This document shows positions 60,843 to 64,000 of a stretch of 64,000 nt of DNA, in pieces. How positions within the stretch are numbered: the stretch's first letter is position 1; each line of letters opens with the position of its first letter. The stretch spans positions 1 to 64,000 of the forward strand of contig NZ_FWXU01000023.1 in NCBI RefSeq assembly GCF_900176345.1, written 5' to 3'. Under the pieces are notes generated by a model. It ran no database searches. It saw nothing but the letters and a program-made list of their open reading frames with translations, and had not been told where the DNA came from. The stretch comes from Rhizobium sp. RU36D. GTDB taxonomy: Bacteria; Pseudomonadota; Alphaproteobacteria; Rhizobiales; Rhizobiaceae. Both the position numbers and the translations under genes were made by a program.

Positions 60843-62186
60843 TCACGACCACACCGGCGGCTGGTCCTGCAGCGTCACGATGGGCTCCGGGGAAAAACCT
60901 GGGGGCAAAGGATCGGGACGGCTCACCTGCACGTCGTCGAGCGCGAGGTTTTCGACATTGGAGGCGAAAATCCCCGGCATTCCGCCTGGATAGGGCACCA
61001 GACCGATCACCTTGCCATCCTCGCCCCGAACCCAGGCATTCGCCCGGCCGGCAGCATCAGGAGAGGGCGCCAGGTCAAACTTGGTCGGACGCACATCGTA
61101 GCGGCAGGCATTGAAACGCCCTGGCTGCTGGCGGACGGTCAAGCGACGCAGCGTGACATTCCGGATCAGGCCCGGACGATCGGCATAGAGGTTGATCGCA
61201 CCTTCCATCAGGCCATCGATGTCCTCGAACAGCACATTCTCGATCACGCCGGCGGCTTGCGTGCTGCGGCGGTCGAGAGCGGTTGCCGTAATCGCTTCTC
61301 CCGAACCCCAGAAGCCTTCCGGCGTTTCCCGGCATTCGAGTGTCAGTCGGCGGAAGGATACATTCGCCAGTCGACCTCCATCGCGGGAGAAGAGGCCGAG
61401 AGCCCGGTTGCTATGGGCGATCTCACAATCCTCGAAAGCGATGTCTTCCATGTCGCCGAAGCTCTCGGTTCCGAGCTTGAGGGCGCAGCTTTCACTGGTG
61501 ATCTTGCAACTGGCGACACGGATCTGGCGGCATGCACCGATCGGCAAGCGGTCGATGCCGCAGCTCGTTTTCAGCACGACACCGTCATCGGCCGTGTCGA
61601 TGATGCAATTCTCGATCGTGACACGCTCGCAGCCATCGACCACCACGCCGTCGGTATTCGGCATCTTGCGATCATTGATGATGCTCACACCGTCAAGCGC
61701 CACGTTCGCGCTGCGGATCAGATGAACCGTCCACATGGCCGAAAGGCCGATGGTGATGCCCTCGATGCGCACATCGGTGCAGCGGTCGACAACAAGGGTT
61801 CGTGGACGGTGGCGCGATGGGATGTAAGTCCCCATCTCCTCCAGCATACCCTCTATATAGGCTTCTCCCGGCGCTTCGATCCTGCCTGGTCCATGGATGC
61901 GGATCGAGTGGGCGTCCTTTGCAAGGATCAGCGCACGATCGGAATCCTCGGCGATGACATCCACAGTGTTTGACGCATACCGCGCATAGTCGGGATCGAA
62001 GCGCAGCACGGCGCCTTCCTCGAGATAAAGATCCGTGCCGCTGGGAAGACGAAGGGCGCCACAGGAATAGATGCCCTTGGGCACATGCAATGCCACGCCC
62101 TGATGCGCCGCTGAAACAATCGCGTCCTGCAGCGACTGGGTGGCCTTAGCCGAATATTCAATGAATAATTTTCTTGATTCTGTCAC
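60843..62186 (-). CDS. Glycoside hydrolase family 28 (polygalacturonase-like)
   Basis: 447 residues of a right-handed parallel beta-helix. The catalytic pattern is seen as PNTDGVVVDGCERVTIENC (NTD) and DTADDGVVLKTS (DD) near residues 175-205; the third motif normally reading GHG appears as LKLGTESFGDMEDI, as in exo-acting relatives, and the RIK motif is not recognisable. HVPKGIYSCGALRLPSGTDL near the start is common in bacterial members. There is no signal peptide. The start is GTG at 62186 with AGGAGGGG upstream. First gene of the GH28-GH38-PHP-LacI operon; likely removes galacturonic acid or rhamnose from imported oligosaccharides. Confidence 0.86.
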   Translation of the reverse strand: MTESRKLFIEYSAKATQSLQDAIVSAAHQGVALHVPKGIYSCGALRLPSGTDLYLEEGAVLRFDPDYARYASNTVDVIAEDSDRALILAKDAHSIRIHGPGRIEAPGEAYIEGMLEEMGTYIPSRHRPRTLVVDRCTDVRIEGITIGLSAMWTVHLIRSANVALDGVSIINDRKMPNTDGVVVDGCERVTIENCIIDTADDGVVLKTSCGIDRLPIGACRQIRVASCKITSESCALKLGTESFGDMEDIAFEDCEIAHSNRALGLFSRDGGRLANVSFRRLTLECRETPEGFWGSGEAITATALDRRSTQAAGVIENVLFEDIDGLMEGAINLYADRPGLIRNVTLRRLTVRQQPGRFNACRYDVRPTKFDLAPSPDAAGRANAWVRGEDGKVIGLVPYPGGMPGIFASNVENLALDDVQVSRPDPLPPGFSPEPIVTLQDQPPVWS

Positions 62187-62343
62187 CGCAAGCCCCTCCT
62201 ACCAGGCAGCAGTTTCATGGAAAACCCCGCAATTTCGAGCGCTTGAAACGCCGGTGGCCCATATCAATCCGATTTCTGCGCCAAATACAAAATGAAAATT
62301 TTTTCTTCATTAGGGAGACTTGGGAGCCGCAGCCGATCTTCGA

Positions 62344-63228
62344 TCACTCCTCGGTCGATCGCAGAAGCGTGGCGCGAGCTGAGAGGAGATGCGCGCGGCA
62401 GGCGGCTTCGATCCGTTCGGGGTCGCGGCTGGCGAGAGCGTCGATATAGGCGAGATGCTCCTTTATCGCCACTTCGTTGCGCTGGCGCTCATCGTGCTTT
62501 CTCCACTGATAATGATAGTGGAACACCAGCGACATCACATCCGAGAAACTGTCGATGAACCGGTTTGGAGAGGCCGAACTAATCAGGCGGTGGAAGTGGC
62601 TGTCGAGCTCGGAGAAATCCTGGAACCGCGTGTCGATATCGTCGAGCAGTTCGACATGCGCCACGCGGATTGCCGCCAGCTCTCGCCAGAGCGGGGAGGA
62701 CAGATCGAGCCCGGCAAACAGCCTGGCCGAGCGCAGCTCGTACATCTCGCGCACTTCGAACAGCTCAAGGGCAAAGTCCTTGGTGAAGCCCCGGAATACC
62801 CAGCCGGTATTGTTGCGCTTCTCGATCAGCCCGAACCTCTGGAACCGGTTCAGGAACTCGCGGATGATCGTCGTGGCGATCCCGAATTTTCGCGCGAGTT
62901 CCAGTTCGTTGATCAGCGTCCCCGGACGCGGGTCGTCCTTGAGGATCCATTGCATGAAGTTCTTCTCGACCTGGGCCGAGATCGGGACGGTTTCGGCATC
63001 GGGAAAACGCTCCGAAGAACCGGGCGAGCGCAGCTTGATCCGCGGCAGAGCGGTCGAGACAAGGCCGCATGCGGTGAAGGCTGCGAGCACCTTGCGCACC
63101 GTCGTGCGGCTGATGTCTAGCTGCATGGCAAGCTGGTTTTCGGTCGGCATTTCCGCGCCCGTCTGCATGCTCTCAAGCAAATCAAGAGCATGGTTGAAGG
63201 CCTTCTTGTAGATCGTATCGGATTTCAT
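62344..63228 (-). CDS. GntR/FCD-type regulator with two winged-helix domains
   Basis: 294 residues, 40-60 longer than usual for this family. A first GntR winged helix spans about residues 5-65 (MPTENQLAMQLDISRTTVRK). After a linker a second one spans about 88-150 (GTLINELELARKFGIATTII, then REFLNRFQRFGLIEKRNNTG). The FCD domain fills residues 155-290, with ligand positions in FSELDSHFHRLISSA, IKEHLAYIDAL and ACRAHLLSA. It is divergent from the RbsC-type permease and sits next to a palindrome at 63245-63260. The position between the GH28 operon and a sugar importer suggests control by a uronate or deoxy sugar acid. Confidence 0.88.
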   Translation of the reverse strand: MKSDTIYKKAFNHALDLLESMQTGAEMPTENQLAMQLDISRTTVRKVLAAFTACGLVSTALPRIKLRSPGSSERFPDAETVPISAQVEKNFMQWILKDDPRPGTLINELELARKFGIATTIIREFLNRFQRFGLIEKRNNTGWVFRGFTKDFALELFEVREMYELRSARLFAGLDLSSPLWRELAAIRVAHVELLDDIDTRFQDFSELDSHFHRLISSASPNRFIDSFSDVMSLVFHYHYQWRKHDERQRNEVAIKEHLAYIDALASRDPERIEAACRAHLLSARATLLRSTEE

Positions 63229-63244
63229 CTCTCTGGAATTCCTA

Positions 63245-63260
63245 ATGTATTTTAATACAT
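63245..63260. promoter_or_regulatory. Candidate operator of the GntR-type regulator
   Basis: ATGTATT at 63245-63251 and AATACAT at 63254-63260 are inverted repeats around a central TT. AT-rich palindromes with GTAT/ATAC halves are usual for FCD-type GntR regulators. It lies 17 bases upstream of the regulator start codon and 63 bases before the permease start, in position to control both. Confidence 0.55.
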
Positions 63261-63322
63261 AAAAAACAACTTGTCAGTGAAATCAAGCCTGTCTCTTATA
63301 CATATAAAACAGGGAGGCAGAA

Positions 63323-64000
63323 TTGGTCATCAGTCAGAATAGCGATCAGGAGGTTGCGCATGCCGGGCGGGAGCCGCCGCCGCGACGATGGACAGGCGTG
63401 GACCTGGCGCTTGCGCTTCTGGGGATCGGTCCGCTTTTGATCCTCTTCCTCCTGGTCGTCGTCATAGGCCTGGTCACGCCGAATTTTCTCAAGCCGGTCA
63501 ATCTCGGCAACATCCTCTCCCAGACGGCTGTCATCGCCATTGTCGCCATGGGCCAGCAACTGGTGATCCTCACCCGCGGCATCGATCTTTCCGTGGGATC
63601 CAACCTGGCGCTCGCCACCGTGATCGGCGGCCTGACCTACCAGCAGATCGATTCCGCGCCTCTGGTGATGCTGGCGATGCTGGTCTCGGGCGGGCTTGTC
63701 GGCGCCATCAACGGCACCGTGTTCGTCTATGGCCGGCTGCCTCACCCGTTCATCATCACGCTGGCGACCTTGAGCATCTGCCGCGGACTGGCACTCGAAC
63801 TGGCGCCCGGCCACACCACCATGCGCGGCATGCCGGATGCGGTCAGCGCCATTGGCAACAACTGGAGCCTTGGCTTGCCGAATTCCTTCTATGTGGTGGT
63901 GGGCGTTGCCCTGCTGCTGTTCGTGCTGATGAAGGCAATGGTCGCCGGGCGCTGGATCTATGCCGTCGGAGGCTCGCCCGAGGCCGCCAAGAGCATGGGC
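63323..64000 (+). CDS. Sugar ABC transporter permease (RbsC type), truncated by the window edge
   Basis: 226 codons are visible, with no stop before 64000. The start is a TTG at 63323 with GGGAGG five bases upstream; a cytoplasmic tail of about 25 residues precedes the first membrane segment (LLILFLLVVVIGLVTPNFL). Family landmarks of monosaccharide permeases follow: GQQLVILTRGIDLSVGSNLA, INGTVFVYGRLPHPFIITLA, and at the edge VGGSPEAAKSMG. It is divergent from the double-winged GntR regulator. The rest of the importer is expected to the right. Confidence 0.9.
   Translation, partial: MVISQNSDQEVAHAGREPPPRRWTGVDLALALLGIGPLLILFLLVVVIGLVTPNFLKPVNLGNILSQTAVIAIVAMGQQLVILTRGIDLSVGSNLALATVIGGLTYQQIDSAPLVMLAMLVSGGLVGAINGTVFVYGRLPHPFIITLATLSICRGLALELAPGHTTMRGMPDAVSAIGNNWSLGLPNSFYVVVGVALLLFVLMKAMVAGRWIYAVGGSPEAAKSMG

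Overview
The window is gene-dense, high-GC DNA. Its gene families, short operons and protein sequences suggest an alphaproteobacterium of the Rhizobiales (Rhizobium/Agrobacterium/Ensifer type). I count 52 protein genes and see no rRNA, tRNA, CRISPR array, transposase, integrase or replication gene. Nearly every gene is an ABC transporter part, a catabolic enzyme or a local regulator, which fits a catabolic island on a rhizobial chromid or megaplasmid. The largest stretch without a gene is 275 bases (9423-9697).

Region 1 (182-19261) looks like one catabolic regulon for an unidentified nitrogenous compound. It holds a polar amino-acid ABC importer (182-3164), a short-chain dehydrogenase (3332-4096), a ferredoxin/FAD/BFD fusion oxidoreductase paired with a DAO-type oxidase (4261-7098), an IclR regulator with a GabD-type dehydrogenase (7137-9422), and a nine-gene forward operon (9698-19261): carbohydrate-type ABC importer, class III aminotransferase, DapA-family lyase, PLP decarboxylase and two more SDRs. 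Four copies of one 18-bp imperfect palindrome lie in front of the four divergent or separate promoters and tie the region together; the local IclR protein is the obvious candidate to bind them.

Region 2 (19372-26078) is an ABC importer of the nitrate/sulfonate type translationally coupled to two NnrS-family membrane proteins, behind a possible FNR/NnrR-type box, followed by an FAD/NAD(P)-binding protein with its own promoter.

Region 3 (26193-44070) carries a polyamine-type ABC operon led by an IPNS-family 2-oxoglutarate oxygenase. It is divergent from psuK (with an N-terminal helix-turn-helix), psuG, a crotonase and an ADP-forming acyl-CoA synthetase. A perfect 10-bp inverted repeat sits between the two. 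A nucleoside hydrolase, a fused indolepyruvate ferredoxin oxidoreductase and a GlcD-type oxidase follow on the minus strand, then a FadR-type regulator and an AcuI-type reductase. Together these suggest nucleoside/pseudouridine and 2-hydroxy/2-oxo acid breakdown, possibly ending in propionyl-CoA.

Region 4 (44115-63228, all minus) is a plant-polysaccharide locus: GH28, GH38, a PHP metallohydrolase and a LacI regulator in one operon, followed by an Opp-type importer, a HAD fusion protein, an 836-residue protein of unknown family and a GH105 hydrolase in the next. A GntR-type regulator with two winged-helix domains closes it and is divergent from an RbsC-type permease cut by the right edge.

Across the window, four of the five solute-binding-protein genes are followed by a strong hairpin before the next transporter gene, a likely device for making more binding protein than membrane parts. 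All functions are inferred from sequence motifs read by eye; no database search was run.
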